Of a stretch of DNA of 64,000 nucleotides, positions 8,985 through 19,900 are shown one piece after another. This DNA comes from Jutongia hominis. GTDB lineage: Bacteria > Bacillota > Clostridia > Lachnospirales > Lachnospiraceae. Where the stretch lies: the NCBI RefSeq assembly GCF_014384965.1, contig NZ_JACRSW010000027.1, positions 310,001-374,000 of the forward strand, given 5' to 3'. The notes under the pieces are model-generated. The model ran no database searches, was not told the DNA's origin, and worked only from the letters and a program-made list of their open reading frames with translations. Numbering within the stretch: the first letter of the stretch is position 1; each line of letters begins with the position of its first letter. Position numbers and translations under genes: made by a program.

Positions 8985-10655
8985 ATGAAATCAGATATTG
9001 AAATTGCACAGGAAGCAAAGATGATCCATATCCGCGATGTTGCAAAACAGCTTGGCATCAGCGAAGATGATCTTGAAATGTATGGAAAATATAAAACAAA
9101 ACTGACAGATGAACTTTGGGAAGAAGTAAAGGATCGTGAAGACGGAAAGCTGATCCTTGTTACAGCAATCAACCCGACACCTGCAGGCGAGGGAAAGACA
9201 ACGACTTCCGTAGGTCTTGGAGAAGCTTTTGGCAGAATGGGAAAGAAGGCAGCGATTGCATTAAGAGAGCCTTCTCTTGGACCATGCTTTGGAATCAAAG
9301 GCGGAGCAGCAGGTGGCGGATATGCACAGGTTGTTCCGATGGAAGAGCTAAACTTGCATTTTACAGGAGATTTTCATGCGATCACATCAGCAAATAACCT
9401 GCTTGCAGCGATGTTAGACAATCATATCAAGCAGGGCAATGCATTACAGATTGACACGAATCAGATCGTATGGAAACGCTGTATGGATATGAATGATCGT
9501 GTTCTTAGAAATATTGTAGTCGGACTCGGAAGACCTGTTGATGGTGTCGTTCGTGAAGATCATTTCATTATTTCTGTTGCATCAGAGATCATGGCTATTC
9601 TTTGTCTGGCAGAAAATATCAAAGATTTAAAAGAAAGACTTTCTAAGATCATTGTTGCATACAATTATGAAGGAATGCCTGTCACAGCCGGTCAGTTAAA
9701 TGCAGTAGGTGCGATGGCAGCACTGCTAAAAGATGCACTCAAACCGAATATGGTTCAGACACTTGAGAACACACCGGCATTTGTACATGGTGGACCATTT
9801 GCAAATATTGCACATGGCTGTAATAGTGTGCGGGCTACCAAAACAGCGTTAAAGCTTGCGGATTATGTTGTAACAGAAGCCGGATTTGGTGCCGATCTCG
9901 GTGCAGAGAAATTTTTTGATATCAAATGTCGTATGGCTGATTTAAAACCGGATGCCGTTGTTTTAGTAGCTACGGTACGCGCATTAAAATATAATGGCGG
10001 TGTTGCAAAAGATGATCTTGGTACAGAAAATCTTGACGCACTCAAAAAAGGAATTGCCAATTTAGAGAAGCATATCGAAAATGTAGCTAAATTCAACGTT
10101 CCATGTGTCGTAACATTGAACCGTTTTGTAACAGATACTGATGCAGAACTTTCTTTTGTAAAAGAATTCTGTGAAGAGCACGGATGTGAATTCGCTTTAT
10201 CGGAAGTTTGGGAAAAAGGCGGTGAAGGCGGAATTGAGCTTGCCAATAAAGTATTAAAGACAATCGAAGAAAAGGAAAGCCATTTTGCTCCGCTGTATGA
10301 TGTCAACCTTTCTATCTGCGAAAAGATCGAAACGATCGCAAGAGAGATCTATGGTGCAGCGAAAGTGAATTATGCACCGGCTGCCAGACAGGCGATCGAC
10401 CGCTTAGAAAAGCTTGGCTATGGAAATACACCGATCTGTATGGCAAAGAATCAATATTCATTATCCGATGATCCAAAGAAGCTTGGAAGACCGGAACACT
10501 TTGAGATTACGATCCGTGAGGTATATGTCAATGCAGGTGCCGGATTTGTAGTAGCGATCACCGGAACCGTTATGACAATGCCCGGACTTCCGTTGCATCC
10601 GGCAGCAGAGCGCATTGATGTTACAGACGATGGTGTGATCGTAGGTTTATCATAG
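8985..10655 (+). CDS. fhs: Formate--tetrahydrofolate ligase
   Basis: This cytosolic enzyme uses ATP to join formate to tetrahydrofolate, giving 10-formyl-THF for purine and one-carbon metabolism (and the Wood-Ljungdahl methyl branch in acetogens). The 556-residue length is standard. Visible features are the P-loop [10 protein letters not shown], the signature [19 protein letters not shown] and H-F-T-G-D-F-H-A-I. The start at 8985 has AGGAAGGTAGG upstream; an in-frame ATG at 8958 would add nine atypical residues. No other Wood-Ljungdahl genes lie nearby, so a biosynthetic role is the safer reading. Confidence 0.97.
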   Translation: MKSDIEIAQEAKMIHIRDVAKQLGISEDDLEMYGKYKTKLTDELWEEVKDREDGKLILVTAINPTPAGEGKTTTSVGLGEAFGRMGKKAAIALREPSLGPCFGIKGGAAGGGYAQVVPMEELNLHFTGDFHAITSANNLLAAMLDNHIKQGNALQIDTNQIVWKRCMDMNDRVLRNIVVGLGRPVDGVVREDHFIISVASEIMAILCLAENIKDLKERLSKIIVAYNYEGMPVTAGQLNAVGAMAALLKDALKPNMVQTLENTPAFVHGGPFANIAHGCNSVRATKTALKLADYVVTEAGFGADLGAEKFFDIKCRMADLKPDAVVLVATVRALKYNGGVAKDDLGTENLDALKKGIANLEKHIENVAKFNVPCVVTLNRFVTDTDAELSFVKEFCEEHGCEFALSEVWEKGGEGGIELANKVLKTIEEKESHFAPLYDVNLSICEKIETIAREIYGAAKVNYAPAARQAIDRLEKLGYGNTPICMAKNQYSLSDDPKKLGRPEHFEITIREVYVNAGAGFVVAITGTVMTMPGLPLHPAAERIDVTDDGVIVGLS

Positions 10656-10722
10656 GCAGTTGCTGTTTATGGAAATACCGGTAAAAGAAGTTTTTTGCTA
10701 AGAAAAATAGGAAGAACGATCC

Positions 10723-10764
10723 ATGTTCAAAAAGAAGAACAAATTCAAAAAGAAGAACAAATGA
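10723..10764 (+). CDS. Possible 13-residue Lys-rich peptide ORF
   Basis: Between fhs and its terminator is an ATG-initiated ORF, M-F-K-K-K-N-K-F-K-K-K-N-K-stop. It consists of two identical 18-bp units (10726-10743 and 10744-10761). A weak ribosome-site-like AGGAAG lies about 7 bases upstream. It may be a real small cationic peptide, or only a duplicated A-rich spacer. No homology can be claimed. Confidence 0.25.
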   Translation: MFKKKNKFKKKNK

Positions 10765-10808
10765 AAGAAACGCCTGAACCGGTATTGCCGGAACAGGCGT
10801 TTCTTTTC
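10763..10808. terminator. Bidirectional terminator between fhs and pyrI
   Basis: CGCCTG...CAGGCG encloses a nested CCGG/CCGG stem. A-rich sequence precedes it and TTTCTTTTC follows, and the reverse complement has the same form. It therefore serves convergent fhs (+) and pyrI (-). Confidence 0.8.
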
Positions 10809-10877
10809 TGATAATCATGAGAGAAAGATCAGGAACTTTTTACAATTTCTGTTACAAACTTTTTTTATTGCATATAC

Positions 10878-11303
10878 TTAGTTCCCTTTGAATTTGGATT
10901 CGCAGTAAATACAGCGGTAAATGCGGTTTTTGCGATCCGTCAGTTTAAACTTATGCGGAAGCTCCTGCTCGATCGAAGTGATACATCTTGGGTTCTTACA
11001 ACGGATGATGTTTGTAACTTCATCAGGAAGCTCTAATGTGTGTTTGCGAACAATCTTATCATTTTCAATGATATTGATCGTGATATTATGATCTAAGATT
11101 CCAAGTACATTCAGGTCAATCTGGATCGGTCCTTCGATCTTAATAATATCTTTTCTTCCCATTTTATTGCTTTTTGCATTTTTTATGATAGCGACCTGGC
11201 AATCAAGTTTTTCCATATTCAGGTATTCGTAGATTTTCATTGCACCGCCTGCCTGTATGTGGTCAATAACAACACCTTGATTTAAACCACTGATATTTAA
11301 CAT
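10878..11303 (-). CDS. pyrI: Aspartate carbamoyltransferase regulatory subunit
   Basis: This non-catalytic chain of the aspartate transcarbamoylase holoenzyme binds effector nucleotides and contacts the catalytic trimer. The protein (about 141 residues) opens with an allosteric domain and ends in a zinc site with Cys in C-K-N-P-R-C and C-I-Y-C. The ATG at 11303-11301 has AAGGAGG spaced about 7 bases upstream; a TTG two codons earlier is unlikely. It lies 80 bases downstream of pyrB on the same strand, forming a pyrBI pair. Confidence 0.95.
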   Translation of the reverse strand: MLNISGLNQGVVIDHIQAGGAMKIYEYLNMEKLDCQVAIIKNAKSNKMGRKDIIKIEGPIQIDLNVLGILDHNITINIIENDKIVRKHTLELPDEVTNIIRCKNPRCITSIEQELPHKFKLTDRKNRIYRCIYCESKFKGN

Positions 11304-11383
11304 AATCAACCTCCTTACTGATTGCTATAAATGTAAGCATCAGATTTTTTTCTATTGTGTCAGGTTATGATGTGAGAATGGTA

Positions 11384-12307
11384 TCATTTATCTACTGACA
11401 GATTTAATAATGTCATGATCAAAGCCATTCGGGCATAGACACCGAACTGAACCTGTTTAAAGTAGACGGCGCGTTCATCATTATCGACATCGGTAGAAAT
11501 TTCATTCACACGGGGAAGTGGATGTAATACATACATATCTTTCTTTGCCAACTTCATTTTTTCGGCATCTAAGATAAAGCTGTCTTTTAAACGGATATAA
11601 TCTTCTTCGTTAAAGAAACGCTCTTTTTGAACTCGTGTCATATATAAGATATCAAGCTCAGGAAGATATTTTTCAAGATTATTAGTTTCGATATAATCAA
11701 TATTTTTTTCATCAAGAACTTCTTTTCTCAAATAATCGGGAATCTTTAATTCATCCGGTGAGATTAAGATAAAGCGAACGTTTGGATAACGAACCATAGC
11801 ATTGATCAGAGAATGTACAGTACGTCCGAATTTTAAGTCACCACACATACCAACTGTCATGTTATCAAGATGTCCGGTTAATGTTTTGATTGTTAAAAGG
11901 TCTGTTAGTGTCTGGGTTGGGTGGTTGTGTCCGCCATCTCCCGCATTGATCACGGGAATACCGGAGTGGAGTGCTGCAACTGTCGGAGCACCTTCTTTTG
12001 GATGACGCATGGCACAGATATCTGCAAAGGAGGAGATGACGCGAATCGTATCGGCAACACTTTCTCCTTTTGTTGCTGAACTCGAATCAGCAGAAGAAAA
12101 ACCAAGTACCTTACCGCCTAAGTTAAGCATTGCAGCTTCAAAACTAAGACGGGTTCTGGTGCTTGGTTCATAAAATAAAGTAGCTAATTTTTTTCCATCA
12201 CATACATGTGAATATTTGTCAGGATCATCCATAATGTCCTGAGCAAGAGAAAGAATGGAATCTAACTCTTCAACGGATAGATCAAGTGGACTGATTAAGT
12301 GTTTCAT
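11384..12307 (-). CDS. pyrB: Aspartate carbamoyltransferase catalytic subunit
   Basis: The enzyme condenses carbamoyl phosphate with aspartate, the first committed step of pyrimidine synthesis. The 307-residue protein has the carbamoyl-phosphate motif [13 protein letters not shown], a [10 protein letters not shown] segment and the H-P-L-P-R-V-N-E-I loop. A strong ribosome site (AAGGGGGT) precedes the ATG. pyrI follows on the same strand. I saw no clear PyrR-binding leader or attenuator in the 60 bases upstream. Confidence 0.96.
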   Translation of the reverse strand: MKHLISPLDLSVEELDSILSLAQDIMDDPDKYSHVCDGKKLATLFYEPSTRTRLSFEAAMLNLGGKVLGFSSADSSSATKGESVADTIRVISSFADICAMRHPKEGAPTVAALHSGIPVINAGDGGHNHPTQTLTDLLTIKTLTGHLDNMTVGMCGDLKFGRTVHSLINAMVRYPNVRFILISPDELKIPDYLRKEVLDEKNIDYIETNNLEKYLPELDILYMTRVQKERFFNEEDYIRLKDSFILDAEKMKLAKKDMYVLHPLPRVNEISTDVDNDERAVYFKQVQFGVYARMALIMTLLNLSVDK

Positions 12308-12388
12308 AGCGACCCCCTTATGTATTTTTTTGAAAATTCTTTTAACAGATATCTTACTACAACTTTATAATGTGTGCAAGTAAAAGTC

Positions 12389-12416
12389 TTGACTTTTATT
12401 TCGATTTCACTAATAA
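12389..12416 (+). promoter_or_regulatory. Likely promoter of the aconitase-like gene
   Basis: TTGACT (12389-12394) and TAATAA (12411-12416) are spaced by 16 bases. The start site would be near 12424, leaving a short leader to ATG 12469. Confidence 0.55.
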
Positions 12417-12468
12417 TATATTTTGGTGTAATTACTATAAACGAACCTTAAAAGAGGAGGACAGATAT

Positions 12469-14760
12469 ATGATTAAATTATACGACAAAGGCGTTTACCT
12501 GGTAAATGGTACTGAAATCGTAGAAGACACGAAAGATGCTGTGCAGGCATTGCAAAGTAAATGCGGTAAAGCACCTTCGAAAGAAGAAGCAGCAAGGGGC
12601 ACAATGGCTTATGGCATTCTGGAGGCGCATAATACATCCGGCAATATGGAAAATCTCCAGATAAAGTTTGATAAATTGACATCACATGATATCACATTTG
12701 TTGGTATTATCCAGACAGCAAGAGCTTCCGGACTGGAAAAATTCCCGGTTCCATATGTCCTTACAAATTGTCATAACAGCTTATGTGCTGTTGGTGGAAC
12801 AATCAACGAAGATGATCATATGTTTGGCCTTTCCTGTGCAAAGAAATACGGCGGTATGTATGTACCACCTCATCAGGCGGTTATTCACCAGTTCGCCCGT
12901 GAAATGCTTGCAGGCGGAGGAAAGATGATCCTTGGTTCAGATTCGCATACCCGTTATGGTGCATTAGGTACGATGGCGATGGGCGAAGGCGGTCCTGAAC
13001 TTGTAAAACAGCTTTTAAACCGTACATACGATATTGCCAAACCCGGAGTAGTAGCAATCTATCTGACAGGAAAACCTCAAAAGGGTGTTGGTCCTCAGGA
13101 TATTGCTTTAGCAATTATCGGTGCAGTATTTGACAATGGTTATGTGAAAAATAAAGTAATGGAATTTGTCGGAGATGGTGTTGCAAACCTTTCTGCAGAT
13201 TATCGAATCGGTGTTGATGTTATGACAACAGAGACAACCTGTTTGTCATCTATCTGGCAGACAGATGATAAGATCAAAGAATTTTATGAGATTCATAAGC
13301 GTCCACAGGATTATAAAGAATTAAAACCGGCAGATGTCGCTTATTATGATGGTATGGTTTATGTAGATCTTTCAACGATCAAGCCAATGATCGCAATGCC
13401 ATTCCATCCAAGTAACGTTTATACGATCGATGAGTTGAATGCAAACTTAATGGATATTCTTGATGATGTAGAGAAGAAGGCATTAGTCAGCTTAGACAAT
13501 AACAAAGCAATCAAATATACATTAAAAGATAAAGTACATAATGGTAAGCTTTATGTAGAGCAGGGTGTTATTGCCGGATGTGCCGGCGGTGGATTTGAAA
13601 ATGTATGTGATGCAGCAGATATTCTTCGTGGAAAATACATTGGAGCAGATGAGTTTTCTCTTAGTGTATATCCGTCAAGCCAGCCTGTATTTATGGAACT
13701 TGTTAAAAATGGAACGATCGCTGATCTGATGGAAACAGGTGCAACCGTACGTTCTGCATTCTGCGGTCCATGCTTTGGCGCAGGAGATGTGCCTCCAAAC
13801 AATGGATTATCAATCCGTCATTCTACACGTAACTTCCCGAACCGTGAAGGTTCTAAGGTGACAAACGGTCAGATCGCATCAGTTGCTTTGATGGATGCAA
13901 GATCGATCGCGGCAACAGCTGCAAACAAAGGATATCTGACGTCAGCAGCCGATATGGATGTAGAATTTACAAAACCAAAATACTTCTTCGATAGTAAGAT
14001 TTATGAGAATCGTGTTTATGATGGTGTTGGAAAAGCGGATCCAAGCGTAGAGATCAAGTTTGGTCCGAATATCAAGGACTGGCCGGAAATGACAGCACTG
14101 ACAGATGATATGGTTTTAAAAGTCGTATCAGAGATCCATGATCCTGTTACAACAACAGATGAATTGATCCCATCCGGCGAGACCTCTTCTTTCCGTTCTA
14201 ATCCATTAGGACTTGCAGAATTTACGTTATCACGTAAAGATCCTGAATATGTTGGAAAAGCAAAAGCGGTTCAGTTAGGTGAAAAAGCCCGTGTAGCGGG
14301 AGAAGACATTTATGCAGCTCTTCCGGAAGCAAAAGAAGTCTTTGAAAAGATCAATCAGAAGTTTACTGTTGATCCTAAGACAACACAGATCGGTAGTATG
14401 ATCTATGCGGTAAAACCCGGTGATGGTTCTGCCCGTGAGCAGGCTGCATCCTGTCAGAAAGTTCTTGGCGGTATGGCAAATATTGCAAAAGAATATGCAA
14501 CGAAGAGATATCGTTCTAACCTGATCAACTGGGGCATGCTTCCATTCTTATATCCGGATGAGATCCCATTTGAAAACGGAGATTATATCCTGATCAAAGA
14601 TATCAAGAAAGCAATCGCCAATAAGGATGAAGTGATCAAGGCGTATGTTGTCAACAAAGACATGAAAGAATTTGAACTTCGTTTAGGCAATCTGACAGAT
14701 GATGAAAGAGATATCATCACAAAAGGCTGCCTGATCAACTATTATCGTTCTCAGATGTAA
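12469..14760 (+). CDS. Aconitase-family hydratase (YbhJ type)
   Basis: This 763-residue protein belongs to the aconitase superfamily, whose members (de)hydrate tri- or dicarboxylates on a [4Fe-4S] cluster. Cluster-ligand candidates are the Cys in [11 protein letters not shown] and the two Cys in [18 protein letters not shown] and the swivel-like C-terminal third are also present. The single-chain layout resembles the YbhJ/putative hydratase subgroup more than housekeeping AcnA or AcnB, so citrate/isocitrate activity is likely but not certain. ATG 12469 with GAGGAGG is the start; an upstream in-frame ATG at 12370 overlaps the promoter. It ends at a long hairpin. Confidence 0.85.
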   Translation: MIKLYDKGVYLVNGTEIVEDTKDAVQALQSKCGKAPSKEEAARGTMAYGILEAHNTSGNMENLQIKFDKLTSHDITFVGIIQTARASGLEKFPVPYVLTNCHNSLCAVGGTINEDDHMFGLSCAKKYGGMYVPPHQAVIHQFAREMLAGGGKMILGSDSHTRYGALGTMAMGEGGPELVKQLLNRTYDIAKPGVVAIYLTGKPQKGVGPQDIALAIIGAVFDNGYVKNKVMEFVGDGVANLSADYRIGVDVMTTETTCLSSIWQTDDKIKEFYEIHKRPQDYKELKPADVAYYDGMVYVDLSTIKPMIAMPFHPSNVYTIDELNANLMDILDDVEKKALVSLDNNKAIKYTLKDKVHNGKLYVEQGVIAGCAGGGFENVCDAADILRGKYIGADEFSLSVYPSSQPVFMELVKNGTIADLMETGATVRSAFCGPCFGAGDVPPNNGLSIRHSTRNFPNREGSKVTNGQIASVALMDARSIAATAANKGYLTSAADMDVEFTKPKYFFDSKIYENRVYDGVGKADPSVEIKFGPNIKDWPEMTALTDDMVLKVVSEIHDPVTTTDELIPSGETSSFRSNPLGLAEFTLSRKDPEYVGKAKAVQLGEKARVAGEDIYAALPEAKEVFEKINQKFTVDPKTTQIGSMIYAVKPGDGSAREQAASCQKVLGGMANIAKEYATKRYRSNLINWGMLPFLYPDEIPFENGDYILIKDIKKAIANKDEVIKAYVVNKDMKEFELRLGNLTDDERDIITKGCLINYYRSQM

Positions 14761-14807
14761 GACAAGTCGAGAATACATTATAGGAAAATAGTAAAGATTA
14801 GAAGATA

Positions 14808-14895
14808 AAAACGCTCAAGCTATGATTGAGTGCTATCGGAAGTCAGAATTATAATCTTACTTCCGGTGACAGACTCAGCATGGCTTGAGCGTTTT
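14808..14895. terminator. 88-nt three-tier hairpin terminator
   Basis: The outer stem AAAACGCTCAAGC / GCTTGAGCGTTTT encloses a second stem (ATGATTGAGT / ACTCAGCAT) and an apical stem (CGGAAGT / ACTTCCG). Flanking A and T runs let it act on both strands, between the convergent hydratase and DUF4321 genes. Confidence 0.75.
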
Positions 14896-14972
14896 AAATT
14901 CTTCTTTCTTCATAGTATCACCACCTAATCCTTTTAAGTGGAATTATTATAGTATGAATTTGCAATGCTTTT

Positions 14973-15233
14973 CTAGATAAAGTGATAAATGATAATACCC
15001 AGTACAACACCGATGATACTTCCGATCGTGATCTTGATAGAAAATGCAAAAGTCAGAACTAAAATGCCAAGATCTAAAGTAAAAGGTGATGTTAAACCGA
15101 ATTTTTGTCCGTAATTTAACCAGGACAGAGCAGAAATTCCTGAAGTAGCCTGTGCAATAAAACTTCCAAGAACGATACCTGCCAAAAGTAAGAGAAAAAG
15201 TGCCCAGTTATTTTTTCCTGCACCTCGTGCCAT
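14973..15233 (-). CDS. DUF4321 small membrane protein
   Basis: This 86-residue protein has two hydrophobic segments, L-F-L-L-L-L-A-G-I-V-L-G-S-F-I near the N-terminus and a C-terminal I-G-S-I-I-G-V-V-L-G-I-I-I-Y. A short extramembrane part rich in S, L and G lies between them. The pattern matches the DUF4321 family of Clostridia, whose function is unknown. The ATG follows TTAGGAGGTT. It stands alone between two hairpin terminators. Confidence 0.7.
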   Translation of the reverse strand: MARGAGKNNWALFLLLLAGIVLGSFIAQATSGISALSWLNYGQKFGLTSPFTLDLGILVLTFAFSIKITIGSIIGVVLGIIIYHFI

Positions 15234-15277
15234 TTTTGTAACCTCCTAAAATATTATGTATGAAAAATATAATCTAT

Positions 15278-15306
15278 AAAAGCTGCCTGCAAAACAGACA
15301 GCTTTT
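15278..15306 (-). terminator. Hairpin upstream of DUF4321
   Basis: On the minus strand, AAAAGCTGTCTG-loop-CAGGCAGCTTTT runs into a short T/A tract. It lies between the DAHP synthase and DUF4321 genes and is probably a second stop signal for transcription from the former. Confidence 0.6.
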
Positions 15307-15426
15307 ATATTATATCGAAATCATTTCATACAGTCAAATGATATGCTGCCTGCGAGATAACAGCATCATATTGTATGTTAAGAATCCTTATAATCATTTT
15401 TAGCGGAATAAGAATTTTTTTTGTAT

Positions 15427-15525
15427 AAAAAAAGAGTATATCACGTATTGGATATTGCGTTATGCAATCCCTTAATCGTTAAGTTTTTGATTAAGGGACA
15501 TATCCGGGTGATATACTTCTTTTTC
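15427..15525 (-). terminator. About 99-nt multi-tier hairpin terminator after DAHP synthase
   Basis: On the minus strand, AAAAAGAAGTATATCAC pairs with GTGATATACTCTTTTT. Nested inside are GGATAT/ATATCC and TCCCTTAATC/GATTAAGGGA. It ends in seven T residues. The build is like those after the hydratase and nifJ. Confidence 0.75.
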
Positions 15526-15543
15526 GTTATATTCAGAAAAATA

Positions 15544-16572
15544 TTATAACTTCTCTGCAATATCGTAGATCAGCTTCTCGGATTCAGCCCATCCAAGGCA
15601 AGGATCTGTGATGGATTTTCCGTAAACATGATCATGAATTGTCTGGTTGCCCGGCTCAATGTAACTTTCGACCATAACACCCTTGACTAAATTTTTAATA
15701 TCATTTGATACGCTTCTGCTATGGAGAACCTCAGAAATGATGCGAGGCTGTTCATAATACTTTTTATTAGAATTTGCGTGATTGGCATCAATGATGCATG
15801 CAGGATTTTTCAGTCCCCACTGGTCATACATTTCTAGTAAAAGCTGAAGATCTTCATAATGATAGTTTGGCATAGACTGGTCATGCTTATTGACAGCACC
15901 ACGAAGGATTGTATGTGCTAAAGGATTACCATCTGTTTTTACTTCCCATCCACGGTACATAAAAGTATGACTTCCCTGGGCAGCGGTACAAGAGTTTAAC
16001 ATAATGCTTAATGTACCGCTGGTAGGGTTCTTCATACCGCAAGGAATATCAATTCCGCTGATCGTCAGACGATGCTGCTGGTCTTCTACAGAACGTGCAC
16101 CTACAGCAACATAAGATAAGATATCAGCGATATATGGCCAGTTTTCAGGATAAAGCATTTCATCGGCTGCAAAAAGATGTGTCTCGGCAATCGAACGAAG
16201 ATGCATTTTTCTCATAGCGATCAGACCTTCTAATAGATCAGGTGCTTTCTCAGGATCAGGCTGGTGTACGATACCTTTGTAACCTTCTCCGGTAGTTCTT
16301 GGTTTGTTTGTGTAGATTCTTGGGATAATAATGATCTTATCAGAAACTTTTTCCTGTACTTTGGCAAGACGATTGATATAATCACATACCGAGTCTTCAT
16401 TATCAGCAGAACAAGGTCCAATGATAACTAAAAATTTATCTGATTCACCAGTAAAGACTTTGGTAATCTCCGCATCTTTTTGATCTTTTAACTTCTTGTG
16501 TGCTTCAGGTAATGGATACTCTGCAAGCAGTTCTTCTGGTGACATTACTTCTTTTACGTATGTTACGCCCAT
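15544..16572 (-). CDS. aroF: 3-deoxy-7-phosphoheptulonate synthase (class I)
   Basis: This enzyme condenses phosphoenolpyruvate and erythrose 4-phosphate, the entry step of the shikimate pathway. The 342 residues show class I (AroF/G/H-like) features: I-G-P-C-S-A-D near residue 52, the P-R-T-T-G-E-G-Y-K-G segment, S-G-I-D-I-P-C-G-M-K-N-P-T-S-G-T and I-D-A-N-H-A-N-S. In this class an aromatic amino acid usually inhibits the enzyme; which one cannot be told. The ribosome site is TGGAGGAAC. No T-box or Trp-type leader was recognised upstream. The exact paralogue name (aroF, aroG or aroH) is uncertain. Confidence 0.93.
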   Translation of the reverse strand: MGVTYVKEVMSPEELLAEYPLPEAHKKLKDQKDAEITKVFTGESDKFLVIIGPCSADNEDSVCDYINRLAKVQEKVSDKIIIIPRIYTNKPRTTGEGYKGIVHQPDPEKAPDLLEGLIAMRKMHLRSIAETHLFAADEMLYPENWPYIADILSYVAVGARSVEDQQHRLTISGIDIPCGMKNPTSGTLSIMLNSCTAAQGSHTFMYRGWEVKTDGNPLAHTILRGAVNKHDQSMPNYHYEDLQLLLEMYDQWGLKNPACIIDANHANSNKKYYEQPRIISEVLHSRSVSNDIKNLVKGVMVESYIEPGNQTIHDHVYGKSITDPCLGWAESEKLIYDIAEKL

Positions 16573-16602
16573 TTTGTTCCTCCATTCCGCTCATAATGTA
16601 AT

Positions 16603-16632
16603 CTTATAATATAATTAAGATAAGATGCTCAA
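16603..16632 (-). promoter_or_regulatory. Likely promoter of DAHP synthase
   Basis: On the minus strand, TTGAGC (16632-16627) and TATAAG (16608-16603) are 18 bases apart. They lie about 30 bases upstream of the start codon, so the leader is short. Confidence 0.45.
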
Positions 16633-16818
16633 GCTCAGTGCGATATTAATAAAACGCAAAGCATTTATTCTTAATTTCATATTAAAAATTGTATTTATCA
16701 GAGCTTATTTTTATAATTTTGTATTCGCAGCGTTTGCCACGCAATTTTTAATTCTATGCTAAATCACATGACACGTCAAGTAAAGATACGACGAATATCG
16801 CAAGAAAAGATCAAATTT

Positions 16819-16834
16819 TTGTATATTTATACAA
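16819..16834. promoter_or_regulatory. Inverted repeat upstream of nifJ, possible redox-regulator site
   Basis: TTGTATA-TT-TATACAA has perfect 7-bp arms, and a second half site ATATACAA follows directly. The form resembles operators of Rex (TTGTTAA-N4-TTAACAA), an NADH-sensing repressor of fermentation genes. It lies about 90 bases upstream of the promoter core, so the role is uncertain. Confidence 0.35.
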
Positions 16835-16922
16835 AAAATATACAAAAAACAAATAATTTGTTTTAATTTGCATTAAAATATAAACATACTAACAAAAGTC
16901 GACAAAAAAAGCCTTGCAATTC

Positions 16923-16951
16923 TTTACTTTTGTCATGGTAAGTGCTAAAAT
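16923..16951 (+). promoter_or_regulatory. nifJ promoter
   Basis: TTTACT (16923-16928) and TAAAAT (16946-16951) are separated by exactly 17 bases. AAGGAGGA follows at about 16970-16977, 10 bases before the ATG. Confidence 0.65.
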
Positions 16952-16987
16952 ATTGAGAGAATTCAAATTAAGGAGGAATTTACAAAA

Positions 16988-19900
16988 ATGGCTAGAGCTA
17001 AACAATCTATGGATGGTAATACAGCCGCAGCTCATGTAGCATATGCCTACACAGAAGTTGCCGGAATCTATCCTATCACACCTTCAAGCCCAATGGCTGA
17101 CTCCGTTGATCAGTGGTCAGCAGCTGGACAGAAGAACATTTTTGGAAACACAGTTAAAGTTGTAGAAATGGAATCTGAAGCAGGTGCAGCAGGAACAGTA
17201 CATGGTTCTCTTGCAGCTGGTGCTCTTACAACTACATTTACAGCTTCTCAGGGACTTCTTCTGATGATCCCTAATATGTACAAGATCGCAGGTGAGCAGT
17301 TACCTTGTGTATTTGATGTATCTGCACGTACTGTATCTACACAGTCTCTTAACATTTTTGGTGATCATAGTGATGTTTACGCCTGTCGTCAGACCGGTTT
17401 CGCTATGTTAGCAGAGACAAACCCACAGGAAGTAATGGATTTAAGTCCTGTTGCACATCTTGCAGCATTAGAAGGAAAAGTTCCGTTCATTAACTTCTTT
17501 GATGGTTTCCGTACATCTCATGAGATTCAGAAGATTGAAAAATGGGATTATGAAGATTTGAAAGAAATGTGTCCTATGGATGCTGTAGAAGCATTCCGTA
17601 AGCATGCTCTTAATCCGGAACATCCTGCAGCTCGTGGTTCTCATGAAAACGGTGACGTATTCTTCCAGCATCGTGAGGCATGTAACACAGCTTACAATGA
17701 ACTTCCTGCAGTAGTAGAGAAGTACATGAAGAAGATTAATGAAAAGTTAGGCACAGACTATGACTTATTCAACTACTATGGTGCTCCTGATGCTGATCGT
17801 GTTATCGTAGCAATGGGATCTATCTGTGACGTAGCAGAAGAAGTAATTGACTACTTAACAGCTAAGGGCGAAAAAGTTGGTCTTATCAAAGTTCGTTTAT
17901 ATCGTCCATGGTCTCCGGAAGCTATCTTAAAAGTAATTCCTAAGACAGCTAAGAAGATCGCTGTACTTGATCGTACAAAAGAGCCTGGTGCATTAGGTGA
18001 TCCTCTTTTCCTTGATGTAGCAGCTACACTTCGTGAAGCAGGTTTAAACGATATCATTCTTACAGGTGGACGTTATGGTCTTGGCTCAAAAGATACACCA
18101 CCTTCATCAGTATTTGCAATTTACAAAGAATTAGAGAAGGATGCTCCTAAGAGCCGTTTCACAATCGGTATTGTCGATGATGTTACAAACTTAAGCTTAC
18201 CAGAGGTTAAGCCGGCTCCTATCACATCAGCTCCTGGTACAAAAGAATGTAAGTTCTGGGGACTTGGTGGTGACGGTACAGTAGGTGCTAACAAGAACTC
18301 TACAAAGATCATCGGTGACCATACAGATAAGTATATTCAGGCTTACTTCCAGTATGATTCAAAGAAGACTGGTGGTGTTACAATTTCACATCTTCGTTTT
18401 GGTGACAACCCAATCAGAAGTCCATACTACATCAATCAGGCTGACTTTGTTGCCTGTCATAATCCTGCATACGTTATTCAGGGTATGAAGATGGTTCAGG
18501 ATGTTAAGCCGGGCGGAGTATTCATGATCAACTGCCAGTGGTCTGATGAAGAATTAGACAAGCACTTAAATGCAGAAGCTAAGAAATACATCGCAGACAA
18601 CAACATCCAGCTTTACACGATCAACGCTATTGATAAAGCAATCGAAATCGGTATGGGTAAACGTACTAACACAATCCTTCAGTCAGCATTCTTCAAATTA
18701 GCAGATGTAATGCCTATCGACGAAGCAGTTGACTTCATGAAAGCAGCAGCTAAGAAGTCATACAGCAAGAAGGGTGACGCTGTCGTAGAAATGAACTACA
18801 AAGCAATCGATGCAGGTTTGGACGCTGTACATAAAGTAGAAATTCCTGCTTCATGGTCTAACCCAGAACCGGATGCTCCTGCTAAGGAGATCACAGGTCG
18901 TCCTGAGGTTGTTAAGATGGTTAAAGATCTCTTAGAGCCAATCTCTAAGATGGATGGTGACAGCCTTCCTGTATCTGCATTCATCAACAATCCTGACGGT
19001 CAGTTCGAGACAGGCGCTTCAGCATATGAGAAACGTGGTACGGCCGTTATGGTTCCTGTATGGGATCCTGAATCATGTGTTCAGTGTAACAACTGTGCAT
19101 TCGTATGTTCACATGCTACAATCCGTCCATTTTTACTTTCAGATGAAGAAGTAAAAGCAGCTCCTTCTAACATCAAGCTTGCTGATACAAAGCCAAAGGC
19201 CGGCGAGTTCAAGTTCACAATGAGCGTATCACCATTAGATTGTATGGGATGTGGCGAATGTGTTACTGTATGTCCTGCAGCAGCTAAGGGTGCTATCAAG
19301 ATGGTTCCGCAGGAATCACAGGCAGAAGAGCAGCCTGTATTTGATTACTTAGTAGCTAACGTTGGTAAGAAAGACAGCGGATTCGCTGATAATACACCTA
19401 AGGGAAGCCAGTTCAACCAGCCACTTCTTGAGTTCTCAGGATCATGTGCAGGTTGTGCAGAGACATCTTATGCAAGACTTGTTACACAGCTCTTTGGTGA
19501 GCAGATGTACATTTCTAATGCAACAGGATGTTCATCAATCTGGGGTAACCCTGCAGCTACTTCACCATATACAGTAAACAAAGACTCTAAGAAGGGTCCG
19601 GCTTGGTCTAACTCATTATTTGAGGATAACGCAGAGCACGGTTTAGGTATGTATGTTGGTCAGAAGTACGTTCGTGAAATGGCTATTGAGTCTGCTAAGG
19701 CTTGTGCAGAGTCTGATAAGGCTAGTGCAGAATTAAAAGCAGCATTTGATAAGTTCGTAGAGACAAAAGAAGAGACAAAAGCAAATACACCTGCAACAGC
19801 AGCATTGGTAGCTGAACTTGAAAAAGCAGCAGCTGCTGGTTGTCCTGATGCTAAGGCAGCACTTGATAAGAAAGATTTCCTTTCTAAGAAGTCTGTATGG

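Larger units (their letters stand above)
16573..16987. other. Divergent intergenic region between DAHP synthase and nifJ
   Basis: The 415 bases hold no gene. The left part carries the minus-strand promoter. The right part is A/T-rich and contains an inverted repeat (16819-16834), a lone half site just after it, and the nifJ promoter. No riboswitch consensus was recognised. Confidence 0.6.

Noticed and set aside
16573..16987. T-box or Trp-type leader for DAHP synthase
   Set aside because: No T-box core sequence and no Trp- or Tyr-codon-rich leader peptide was found on the minus strand.
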